A DNA stretch of 13,028 nt from Candidatus Bathyarchaeota archaeon. Its GTDB lineage: Archaea > Thermoproteota > Bathyarchaeia > Bathyarchaeales > Bathycorpusculaceae. The notes under the pieces were generated by a model. That model had not been told where the DNA came from. It saw only the letters and a program-made list of their open reading frames with translations, and ran no database searches. Shown here one piece after another: positions 1 to 6,403 of this stretch. The DNA lies in assembly GCA_030630585.1 (NCBI GenBank), contig DAOVMU010000017.1, positions 1 to 13,028 on the forward strand, in the 5' to 3' direction. How positions within the stretch are numbered: the first letter of the stretch is position 1; each line of letters opens with the position of its first letter. The translations under genes and the position numbers were made by a program.

Positions 1-315
1 ATTTTTGAGAATTCAGACTTTGTAATGGTCAAATTACATCTGGAAGCCAAACGCTCGAGACGCGCTTCATATTTTGTGGTGGAATTGGATGGAGAAGGGG
101 TAAAAGAAAACGACGGATCAAAAAAACCATCGCACATTGAACTAAACTCTGGCCGTGAAAGAAGAAGACCAAAGGGGACAAATGATTCGAAAAGGGTTGA
201 AAACCAAGAATCCCAAGCCTGCTCATTGTCGCTGGATATAAATAAAGTTCCATTTAAGTACAGCCTTAAGAAGGAAATGGAGAAGCTCTTGAGAAAGACT
301 GAGAGCGAAATGTGA
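1..315 (+). CDS. Unrecognised basic protein, 3' end only
   Basis: The reading frame is open from the first base of the window to a TGA at 313-315, so this is probably the C-terminal part of a gene that starts outside. An internal ATG at 25 has no clear ribosome site. About 104 residues are visible. They are rich in Lys, Arg, Glu and Ser, with no hydrophobic core pattern in the middle (residues around 35-70 look disordered) and a Lys/Glu-rich helix-like tail ending KTESEM. I recognise no domain. A T7 run at 333-339 soon after the stop would suit an archaeal terminator. It could also be a non-coding open frame, because its amino-acid make-up is unusual and the neighbouring stretch looks decayed. 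Confidence 0.35.
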   Translation: MFENSDFVMVKLHLEAKRSRRASYFVVELDGEGVKENDGSKKPSHIELNSGRERRRPKGTNDSKRVENQESQACSLSLDINKVPFKYSLKKEMEKLLRKTESEM

Positions 316-340
316 TTCGCCGCGGAGTGGGCTTTTTTTA
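316..340 (+). terminator. Possible T-run terminator
   Basis: A GC-rich stretch (around 317-332) is followed by seven T at 333-339, eighteen bases after the stop of the preceding reading frame. Archaeal RNA polymerase often terminates at such T runs. The stem in front is weak, so this rests mainly on the T run. Confidence 0.35.
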
Positions 341-356
341 TAAGGATTTTTGATAG

Positions 357-580
357 TCATTTCTCCATAGAGCGTTCGGGCAAGTTTGCCTCGGCAATTT
401 GGTAGAGAACTAGACGTTGTGGAGCGCTGTCAACTGAACATCACCAAACATCTCTTTTATACTCACAACGTAACGTGTTCAATAATTCGTCGTGTCCTCA
501 GCAATATAGGCCACCTTCTTCGTTCTAAACCGTATCTGAAAGAAAGCTCCGACTAACCTCTTGAATGTATTTGTTGTTTG
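357..580 (-). pseudogene. Possible decayed coding segment, frames broken
   Basis: Between the winged-helix gene and the T run, the minus strand reads protein-like sequence broken by stops and one frame change. One frame gives AFFQIRFRTKKVAYIAED followed by TTNY and a TGA (481-479). The same frame resumes as VSIKEMFGDVQLTALHN and stops at 412-410. The next frame then gives RLVLYQIAEANLPERSMEK with a TGA at 359-357. The pieces follow in order on one strand, as expected for an old gene with an in-frame stop and a shift near 410-440. I cannot name a family. The alternatives are chance open frames, or a short real peptide from GTG 466 to 410. The segment also starts right behind the stop of the winged-helix gene in a third frame, so it may be that gene's lost C-terminal part. 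Confidence 0.3.
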
Positions 581-987
581 ATTGCGGCAACAGAAAAACT
601 TGGGTTTGTCCTATATTTAATGTGGTTGGACATTCGCATCCTAACAAGTATTCTTCTATGTGCCATTCTTGAGAGATATGTTGCTATCGTGCTGAGAGTT
701 ATCGGTTCTTTCAATTCCCGTTCATAAATAGATTGCACTTCCTTTGATGAAAACCAGATTAGTGGAAAGTGTTTCTGAATAATAAGGCGGGTTTTGTCAT
801 ATTTGGAATAGTCGTTGGTTTGGGTGATAACTCCCGAGTTCGCTCCGCCGCTGGAGACTCCACCTAGCAACTCTACCAAGTCCAGAACGTGGAGAGCCTT
901 TTCTCTAGTTAGTTGACCTTCGAATGATACAGTATATCGATTACCATCACTGTCAAAGAGTTCAATGCGCATCTTTCTTGCAGGCAT
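553..987 (-). CDS. Small winged-helix protein beside the origin
   Basis: 144 residues from ATG 987; a second Met at 972 is an alternative. AAGGTG (1003-998) lies 10 bases before the first ATG and favours it. Residues 1-45 (MRIELFDSDGNRYTVSFEG and on) look like a short beta-rich N-terminal unit. A Gly/Ser-rich linker follows (about 42-52). Residues 65-130 have the pattern of a winged helix: a helix ending in FPLIWFSSKEVQ, a helix-turn-helix with PITLSTIATYLSRMAHRRIL, and a basic wing. It is probably a DNA-binding protein, but I recognise no named family. It is transcribed away from the candidate origin and from orc1/cdc6, which suggests but does not prove a role in origin function or local regulation. 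Coding sequence downstream looks decayed, so the protein may once have been longer. Confidence 0.7.
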   Translation of the reverse strand: MPARKMRIELFDSDGNRYTVSFEGQLTREKALHVLDLVELLGGVSSGGANSGVITQTNDYSKYDKTRLIIQKHFPLIWFSSKEVQSIYERELKEPITLSTIATYLSRMAHRRILVRMRMSNHIKYRTNPSFSVAAIKQQIHSRG

Positions 988-1186
988 TTATGGTATACAC
1001 CTTAGAAAGTACTTCACAATTCTATAGTTCACAAGTTATAGGTGTTATGGTGAAGAAACGCAAAAAAATAACTCCATTTCAACACGTAAAAGAGGTAAAA
1101 GGGAAAATTTGCAACAGAACTCTTGTCACGCGGTTCACAGCTTCCGCAAATCACCGTTAGAGATAGAAGACTCTGTGATTAGGTAT

Positions 1187-1207
1187 CTCGAGTAGAAGTG
1201 TAGGGGG
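1187..1207 (+). repeat. ORB-like element 1 (degenerate)
   Basis: Core GAGTAGAAG, then TGT and a run of six G. It matches 14 of 21 positions of the element at 1624-1644. The G run is intact, the AAAC part is changed. Probable Orc1/Cdc6 site, weaker than the other two. Confidence 0.5.
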
Positions 1208-1293
1208 GTCCTTTTCACAAAAAAGAAACAAGAAAAAGTCAATATCAATAGAAAGAAGAGTGAAAAAGAAACAACAGTGAATCAACTTCACAA

Positions 1294-1310
1294 CACATTC
1301 ACAGAATGTG
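1294..1310. repeat. Inverted repeat within the origin region
   Basis: Perfect 7-bp arms CACATTC and GAATGTG around ACA. It lies between ORB-like elements 1 and 2. It may be a protein site or a small cruciform; nothing decides which. Confidence 0.45.
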
Positions 1311-1444
1311 AAAAAAACAAACAGATAATGTTTAGTAATTATTGGTAAATGAATGAGTTTGATATGCGCACGACGATTTAAGAAAATGGGACGCTAGAAA
1401 GAAGGGATGTAAGAATAGTAAACAATGAAAAAATAAAGGGTGGG

Positions 1445-1465
1445 ACCCCTATGTTTCCATTGGAA
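1445..1465 (-). repeat. ORB element 2 (best match)
   Basis: Read on the minus strand it gives TTCCAATGGAAAC followed by ATAGGGG and T. It contains the perfect dyad TTCCA-N-TGGAA, the AAAC and the G string that define archaeal origin recognition boxes bound by Orc1/Cdc6, whose typical core is TTCCAGTGGAAAC plus a G run. Its G run points away from the AT-rich region. Confidence 0.8.
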
Positions 1466-1506
1466 AAGGAAAACCGTGATTATGCAACTGTAAGAAATAG
1501 AAAACT

Positions 1507-1577
1507 GTTGAATATATCTAAAATTTTTAACAATAATTAATATAATAACTGTAAATTGCATAATATGTTAGAGTATA
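1507..1577. other. AT-rich candidate unwinding element
   Basis: Eleven G/C in 71 bases by hand count, with stretches such as AACAATAATTAATATAATAA. It lies between outward-facing ORB elements 2 and 3, where a duplex unwinding element is expected in archaeal origins. Confidence 0.6.
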
Positions 1578-1623
1578 TTTCTTTCAAAAGAAATCAACAT
1601 AACCCATTTTGGATATTAAGATT

Positions 1624-1644
1624 TTCTAGTAGAAACACAGGGGT
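1624..1644 (+). repeat. ORB element 3
   Basis: TTCTAGTAGAAAC, then ACAGGGGT. It matches element 2 at 17 of 21 positions and is in inverted orientation to it. Its G run points toward orc1/cdc6, away from the AT-rich region. Confidence 0.7.
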
Positions 1645-1721
1645 CTCTGTATTCGTTCTATTTTCGTTTACATATTTACTTCCTTTTTTTAGAAATTTTA
1701 TGTCGATGATTTAGGTTTGTG

Positions 1722-1729
1722 TATAATAT
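1722..1729 (+). promoter_or_regulatory. TATA box for orc1/cdc6
   Basis: TATAATAT centred near 1725 would place transcription start at about 1750. That gives a leader of about 40 bases carrying GGAGG before the GTG at 1790. The degenerate ORB at 1740-1760 covers the predicted start site. Confidence 0.5.
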
Positions 1730-1739
1730 GACTTATCTA

Positions 1740-1760
1740 TTCCACAAGAAACTCAGGCAT
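1740..1760 (+). promoter_or_regulatory. Degenerate ORB-like site at the orc1 promoter
   Basis: TTCCACAAGAAACTCAGG matches ORB element 3 at 14 of 21 positions, keeping TTC, AGAAAC and CAGG but with a shortened G run. It lies just downstream of the TATA box, so Orc1 bound here could block its own transcription. This is inference from one weak site. Confidence 0.3.
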
Positions 1761-1789
1761 TACCTTTGGATATGGGGGGAGGCGGTGAA

Positions 1790-3040
1790 GTGAACAACAC
1801 TAAGATACTTGATGAACTGTTTGAAAACTGCGTTGGCAACACTCAAATCTTCGATGACCGAGAAGTTCTACGGCACGATTATTTGCCTGATAAATTGCCA
1901 CATCGTGGAGAACAGATTAAATCCCTTGGACAAACGGTCGCTCCAGTGTTGAAAGGTGCTAGGTGCTCCAACATTTTTCTTTACGGAAAGACAGGAACAG
2001 GTAAAACGGCTGTAACAAAGTATGTACTAAATTATTTGGAGACTAAGGCGAAGGAGTTTAACGCGCCGTGCAAAGTCTGTTACGTGAACTGCCGTTTTGC
2101 AGGGACTCCATATCGTGTTTTTGCAAGATTGTGTCAGAGCCTAGGTGTTTTTGTTCCCTTTACTGGATTATCTGTTGGGGAAGTTTTTGATAGGTTTAGG
2201 ACGGGTTTAGACGGTTCAAGAGTAGTCTTTATCGTTGTTCTAGATGAAGTTGATTTGTTGATGAAGACCCGTGGTGACAGTGTTCTCTACGAACTTACGC
2301 GGATAAATGAGATGTTATGCAACAGTAAGGTTTCTCTTGTAGGTATATCTAACGACCTGCGATTGAAGGAGTTTCTTGATCCACGTGTTTTGAGTTCACT
2401 TAGCGAAGAAGAAATTGTTTTTAGGCCCTATGATGCGGGCGAATTAAGAAACATTCTTTTCGAGCGTGCCCAACTCGCTTTTCGTGAGGGTGTGTTGTCT
2501 GATGGTGCTCTAAGCCTTTGTGCTGCTTTGGCTGCTGCAGAGCATGGTGATGCTAGGCGAGCCTTGGATTTATTGCGTGTTGCTGGTGAAGTTGCTGAGC
2601 GAAAGGGCGTAGATGTTATTGTGGAAGAGCATGTTCGAGAAGCAGAAAGACGCATCGAACATAACCGAGTCACAGAAGCTTTGAGGAATGCTACTTTGCA
2701 TTCGAAACTTGTGATTCTAACCCTTTTCCATTTAAGTAAAGCGGGTGTTAGGCGTGCCATCACGGGTCAAATTTACGAACTCTATAATGAGCTCTGTGGA
2801 GAACTGGGTGTTACGCCTTTGACGCAGAGACGTGTAAGTACTTTAGTGAACGAGCTTGATGCTATTGGACTGTTGAATGCACGAGTCGTAAGCATGGGAA
2901 GGTATGGACGGACCAAGAAGATTCGATTAGAGGTAACACGCACTCTTGTTAGAAAGGTTTTTGGTGATGACAATAGGATTGGATGTTTGGTTAAATATGC
3001 GTCGAAATGTCTTTCGAAGCGTACGCGTGACGGGAGTTGA
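1790..3040 (+). CDS. cdc6: Orc1/Cdc6 replication initiator
   Basis: AAA+ ATPase that binds ORB elements, opens the origin and recruits the MCM helicase. Counting from GTG 1790 (416 residues): Walker A GKTGTGKT at 66-73, Walker B LDEVD at 151-155, sensor 1 Asn188 in GISND, sensor 2 Arg256/257 in GDARRALDLL, and a C-terminal winged helix at about 300-385 that contacts ORB DNA. The early REVLRHDYLPDKLPHR is typical of archaeal Cdc6. Starts at TTG 1766 and ATG 1772 are in frame, but they would add a Gly-rich tag read from the ribosome site itself. GGAGG (1778-1782) is 7 bases before GTG 1790, so I prefer that start. The length is normal for the family. It lies directly downstream of the candidate origin and converges with the DP1 gene. 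Identity is near certain, the start less so. Confidence 0.96.
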   Translation: MNNTKILDELFENCVGNTQIFDDREVLRHDYLPDKLPHRGEQIKSLGQTVAPVLKGARCSNIFLYGKTGTGKTAVTKYVLNYLETKAKEFNAPCKVCYVNCRFAGTPYRVFARLCQSLGVFVPFTGLSVGEVFDRFRTGLDGSRVVFIVVLDEVDLLMKTRGDSVLYELTRINEMLCNSKVSLVGISNDLRLKEFLDPRVLSSLSEEEIVFRPYDAGELRNILFERAQLAFREGVLSDGALSLCAALAAAEHGDARRALDLLRVAGEVAERKGVDVIVEEHVREAERRIEHNRVTEALRNATLHSKLVILTLFHLSKAGVRRAITGQIYELYNELCGELGVTPLTQRRVSTLVNELDAIGLLNARVVSMGRYGRTKKIRLEVTRTLVRKVFGDDNRIGCLVKYASKCLSKRTRDGS

Positions 3041-3054
3041 AGATGCGAGTTTCC

Positions 3055-3080
3055 AAAAAGCTGTAACAGTGAAGCTTTTT
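3055..3080 (+). terminator. Hairpin terminator after orc1/cdc6
   Basis: AAAAAGCT (3055-3062) and AGCTTTTT (3073-3080) form an 8-bp stem with a 10-base loop, 14 bases after the orc1 stop, with T5 on the descending arm. Being symmetric, it could also act on the convergent DP1 transcript. Confidence 0.6.
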
Positions 3081-3184
3081 CTCTAAGCAGTCCTCTTGTA
3101 GGAACTGAAAATTGAAACACGGCACGTTTGCAACCGAACTCAAGAACTGATTTGGGGTGTACGATTAGTTGCCTGTGGCTTATC

Positions 3185-4741
3185 CTAACTAAATGAAATG
3201 ATTGCAGGCTCTAGAGTTTGCAGGTTCACTACTGGAACCTTTCCGGGTGTTGGGACGAACCCGTGTCTGCGCATATATTCTGTTTGATCTTGCCAACAAC
3301 CTGAATTGACAACCAAGACTCCGCGATAATTGCCGTATTCGAGTTTGTGTATGTGTCCAGAATGGAAAATGTCTGGGACACGATCGATGACTAGAAAGTC
3401 TCTGTTTTCGGGTGATAGAGGCGTTTTTCCGCCATATACTGGTGCGAGATGACGGCTCTTCAATAAAAAGGTCATGGCTTTTTCTGGGTGTTCATGAGTC
3501 ATTCCTGGAACCGTTGAGACGACGTCGTCTAAGCTGCGGCCGTGGTACAATAGTACTTCTACGTTGTGGAGACTTAGGAAACATGGGTTTCCAAGGGAAA
3601 GAACCTGTCTTGATTCTTGAAGGGGTTCCAAGAATTTGTTCGAGATAGCTGGTTGTGGCAATGCTTTTCTTGGGGCATCGTGATTTCCAGGTATGATTAC
3701 GACTTCTATGTAATCTGGAATTTGTTCGATAAAGTTCGCGGCCAGCTTGTATTGTTGGTAGACATCTGTGACCGCCAACTCATTAATCTGGTTGGGATAA
3801 ATGCCTATTCCATCAACGATGTCGCCTGCTATTAAGACGTATTTTATGTGGCTTGCTAGATCTCTCATCTTCTTGTTTCCGTATTTGCCGTTGAGCCATA
3901 GTATGAAGCGGTTGAATGCTTCTCTCTGGAATTTCGTGCTGCCAGTATGCATATCTGAGGTGAGTACTGCATAAACTGGTATAGGGGCTTTGTGTTGGGG
4001 CTTTTTCGCTATGTCAGGCAGAATTATGTCTTCTGCAATAAAGAGATTTGTTCTGGTTTTCTTGACGCTTATGCAGACAACTTGATCGAGAAAAAGCGAA
4101 ACAGCTTTTTTCAGCACCTGCTCTGAAGCGTTTTGGGGGACAAGCACTGTGGCACTTGCACGCAAATCTTCAACAGTCAATATTATCCTTTTTTTCGATT
4201 CTCTCTTGTTTGTTATCATGACGATTATTCTGAGCTTCGTGTTTGCTGACGCTTTTATGGCGTCTGTGACTGATGTGGCACTTCTAACGTCTATTCTCTG
4301 TCTCAACAGTTTTTCCATTCGCTTGAACCGGTTTCGGAAATATTCCAGATAGTTCTCGATTGCTCCACGTGAGCTTAATTTGTTTGTGGGATTCTCGATT
4401 ATGTTGAGTTTTGCTTCAACCTCTTTTGCGTAGGGATGAAAAGGTTTTTTTCCTTCTGTGATTTGCGGCTCTGGGAGTGTTGTGAGCGGGTCTTCCAATG
4501 GTTGGATCAATGTTTCTTTTGTTAGCTCTCTTCTCTCAACAAGCTCTTCCAGTAAACTTCTACTGATCACTAACGGTTTCTCTTCTAAGGTTTCTATCTT
4601 TTGTATTACTTTGCTTATGACTTCTGTAGGGTCCTCTGTTGGGGATACTAGGTTTAGGAACTCAAATGCTTCCTTGTTCAGTTGGTATCCTGCCTCTAGT
4701 GTTAGTTCAACGGCTTTTTGCAGCTTTTGTTTTTCACTCAT
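3185..4741 (-). CDS. DNA polymerase D small subunit (DP1), 3'-5' exonuclease
   Basis: Proofreading subunit of the archaea-specific replicative polymerase PolD; its partner DP2 is not in the window. 518 residues. A helical N-terminal region (1-60) and a charged linker (about 75-145) come first. An OB-fold follows (about 165-245, RIIVMITNKRES to FIAEDIILPD). Then comes a calcineurin-like (Mre11-type) phosphoesterase domain with all metal ligands visible: Asp263/His265 in SDMH, GDIVD at 306-310, GNHD at 352-355, His400 in YHG, and GHIH at 462-465. The exonuclease should therefore be active, unlike the inactivated small subunits of eukaryotic polymerases. The start ATG (4741-4739) overlaps the stop of the upstream DUF429 gene in ATGA, so translation is probably coupled. 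The length is at the short end of the family because the linker is short. Confidence 0.95.
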   Translation of the reverse strand: MSEKQKLQKAVELTLEAGYQLNKEAFEFLNLVSPTEDPTEVISKVIQKIETLEEKPLVISRSLLEELVERRELTKETLIQPLEDPLTTLPEPQITEGKKPFHPYAKEVEAKLNIIENPTNKLSSRGAIENYLEYFRNRFKRMEKLLRQRIDVRSATSVTDAIKASANTKLRIIVMITNKRESKKRIILTVEDLRASATVLVPQNASEQVLKKAVSLFLDQVVCISVKKTRTNLFIAEDIILPDIAKKPQHKAPIPVYAVLTSDMHTGSTKFQREAFNRFILWLNGKYGNKKMRDLASHIKYVLIAGDIVDGIGIYPNQINELAVTDVYQQYKLAANFIEQIPDYIEVVIIPGNHDAPRKALPQPAISNKFLEPLQESRQVLSLGNPCFLSLHNVEVLLYHGRSLDDVVSTVPGMTHEHPEKAMTFLLKSRHLAPVYGGKTPLSPENRDFLVIDRVPDIFHSGHIHKLEYGNYRGVLVVNSGCWQDQTEYMRRHGFVPTPGKVPVVNLQTLEPAIISFS

Positions 4742-5340
4742 AGTTGAGGGGCTCTCCAGTCCTGTTTTTTGGGTATGATTATATCCTCTTCCCCCTCGTC
4801 TCCTAGAGCTTCCGCTTGGTTATTCATGTAGAGATAAGCTGTCAACGCAGCTATCACAGCGTCAATTTCATGAGATTTAACTGCAAGCACTTTGAGGTCT
4901 GCCCCTAGACCTGTACTTTGCAGAATTGCTTGAATTCTTTTCCAGTCATTTGATGGCATACTTGAGACTTTACGCGATGATGTGGGATGCACCTGTATCG
5001 TTTTGTATCCTTCTTTCGACATTAAGTCGTTTAATTTTATGGCTCTAACCGTGAGCTTTTCCATCGCCGGAAGGCGTGACGAAAAAACGTGACATCCTCT
5101 CCTTATCATCTCTCTGTGTGCATTTCTAGGAACTCCCTTTTTTGGGAAACTTAAGGGGACGTCGATCGCTACTATTGCTGGTTTGTTGTGCGTGATGCTT
5201 TCAAATATTTCGTTATCTATATATGTTAACTTTGTTTCTACTTTTTTATTTTTCCAGAGAGCCAATCCTGTGGGTTTTTTCGGTTTTCCAGCTAGGTCAA
5301 TACCCGTTATGACATTGGTTTCCAATTTTAACCCTGGCAA
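4738..5340 (-). CDS. DUF429 family protein, RNase H-like fold
   Basis: 200 residues. The RNase H-like pattern of DUF429 is visible: GIDLAG with Asp15 on the first strand, VAIDVPLSFP with Asp60, and a C-terminal helix HEIDAVIAALTAYLY with Glu158/Asp160. These acidic residues could bind metal, and the family is predicted to be a nuclease, although its substrate is not established. It is the first gene of a pair with DP1, overlapping it by four bases, and is divergent from the AbrB-PhoU gene. The annotated start is a TTG at 5340. A second TTG (5328-5326, Leu6) lies six codons in, with little difference in ribosome signal, so the N terminus may shift by a few residues. Co-expression with a polymerase exonuclease subunit suggests a role in DNA or RNA-primer metabolism, by inference only. 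Confidence 0.85.
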   Translation of the reverse strand: MPGLKLETNVITGIDLAGKPKKPTGLALWKNKKVETKLTYIDNEIFESITHNKPAIVAIDVPLSFPKKGVPRNAHREMIRRGCHVFSSRLPAMEKLTVRAIKLNDLMSKEGYKTIQVHPTSSRKVSSMPSNDWKRIQAILQSTGLGADLKVLAVKSHEIDAVIAALTAYLYMNNQAEALGDEGEEDIIIPKKQDWRAPQL

Positions 5341-5373
5341 TCATCTTTCCATATAGATGGTTTGTTTAGATGT

Positions 5374-5381
5374 GTTAATAT
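5374..5381. promoter_or_regulatory. Shared TATA-like element of a divergent promoter
   Basis: TTAATAT on the plus strand and ATATTAA on the minus strand occupy the same bases. Each lies at a suitable distance (about 26-28 bases) from a plausible transcription start for the AbrB-PhoU gene (near 5405) and the DUF429 gene (near 5350). The intergenic space is only 79 bases, so the two promoters must overlap or compete. Confidence 0.35.
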
Positions 5382-5419
5382 GCTAGATGTTTTACATGAT
5401 CCGTTAAATGGTGATGTAA

Positions 5420-6403
5420 ATGAATGAGCTACGCAAGGTTCAACGCACTCCCGGCGGCACATTTTTCGTTTGCCTACCAAAGTCGTGGGCTGAGCAACAG
5501 GGTTTGAAGCGTGGATCTGTGGTGTCCATCAGCAAAACCAGTGATGGCAGGCTTCTTATCGACTCCAAGTATGGGGCTGAACCTTCTCTCCGAACTATTA
5601 CTTTAACACCTGGCCCTTATTTAAGTCGTGAAATCGTAGGGAAGTATCTATTAGGCTTTGACATAATCCGTGTTGAGGCGAAGAAGCGTGTTAGCTTTGA
5701 AATGCGAGACCTTGTTAAGAAGACCGTTAATCGGTTGATAGGGCTAGAAATCGTTGAAGAGGATTATTCGAGCTTTATCTTGCAGTGTTTACTGGATCCT
5801 TCAGGTTTCTCACCTGAAAAAATTCTTCGTCGAAGTTATGCAATTGCTTCGGGCATGCACCGTGATGTCGTCAACGCCTTTGTGAACGGAGACGCACATT
5901 TAGCGAAGAGCGTCATAGCGCGAGACGACGAGGTTAACCGGCTTTATTTCCTTTTGGTTCGTATCTTGCGCACTATAATTCAGAATCCAAGTTTGAGCGG
6001 GAAACTTAACGTTCGCTCGATTGAGTGTCTGGATTATCGTCTGACAGCAAGTTTGGTGGAGGCAATCGGTGATGAATGTGTACGGGTGGCACTAAAAACA
6101 GTTGAGTTAGGAGGCGTGAAACTAGCTGAAGATTTAAAGAAGCTCTTTGTAGATCTTCACAAGACCTGCTTCGAGGCTCATGAGAGTGCATTGAAAGCTT
6201 TTTTCACTGGTAATACAGGTTTAGCTGAAAGCGTTCGGGATATGCGAAAGGATGTTGAAAAAATATCCGCTAGTATTGAAAAGGGTGCTAGGGCGCAGTC
6301 ACTTAATGTTGTACCACAGATTTTAGCTGTAGCTTCTATTTTAAGGCAGATTTACGAGCACAGCGTGGACATATCAGATCTGTTGATGCCTAGAAAAATC
6401 TAG
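5420..6403 (+). CDS. AbrB-PhoU domain regulator (phosphate uptake type)
   Basis: 327 residues from ATG 5420, with GGTGAT at 5410-5415, a near-perfect ribosome site. Residues 5-48 (KVQRTPGGTFFVCLPKSW to GRLLID) form a SpoVT/AbrB swapped-hairpin DNA-binding domain. From about 100 onward the protein is helical, with two PhoU-like segments (about 125-205 and 215-320) that include HRDVVNAFVNGD and acidic-rich helices. Archaeal proteins of this build are annotated as phosphate uptake regulators that sense the state of the Pst transporter. No pst genes are present here, so the target is unknown. The last codon and stop share CTAG (6400-6403) with the convergent solenoid gene, leaving no room for a separate terminator. 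Confidence 0.88.
   Translation: MNELRKVQRTPGGTFFVCLPKSWAEQQGLKRGSVVSISKTSDGRLLIDSKYGAEPSLRTITLTPGPYLSREIVGKYLLGFDIIRVEAKKRVSFEMRDLVKKTVNRLIGLEIVEEDYSSFILQCLLDPSGFSPEKILRRSYAIASGMHRDVVNAFVNGDAHLAKSVIARDDEVNRLYFLLVRILRTIIQNPSLSGKLNVRSIECLDYRLTASLVEAIGDECVRVALKTVELGGVKLAEDLKKLFVDLHKTCFEAHESALKAFFTGNTGLAESVRDMRKDVEKISASIEKGARAQSLNVVPQILAVASILRQIYEHSVDISDLLMPRKI

Larger units (their letters stand above)
988..1789. other. Candidate chromosomal replication origin (oriC)
   Basis: About 800 bases without a convincing gene, between a winged-helix gene and orc1/cdc6. It contains three ORB-like elements (1187-1207 plus, 1445-1465 minus, 1624-1644 plus) and a weaker fourth at 1740-1760. The second and third face outward, with their G runs pointing away from each other, around a stretch at 1507-1577 that is about 85% A+T by hand count and could be the unwinding element. 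A purine-rich run (1217-1280) and a 7-bp inverted repeat (1294-1310) lie between the first two. Archaeal origins very often sit next to orc1/cdc6 and use inverted ORBs around an AT-rich region, so both position and content fit. That this site fires in vivo is inference. Confidence 0.75.

Noticed and set aside
924..1160. Plus-strand open frame of 78 residues across the origin edge
   Set aside because: It overlaps the start of the winged-helix gene antisense, has no ribosome site, and its make-up is not protein-like.
1386..1411. Possible fifth ORB around CTAGAAAGAAGGG
   Set aside because: It lacks the left half of the dyad and has only a three-G run; too weak to count.
2428..3120. Two minus-strand open frames inside and after orc1/cdc6
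   Set aside because: Shadows of a gene with clear AAA+ motifs on the plus strand.
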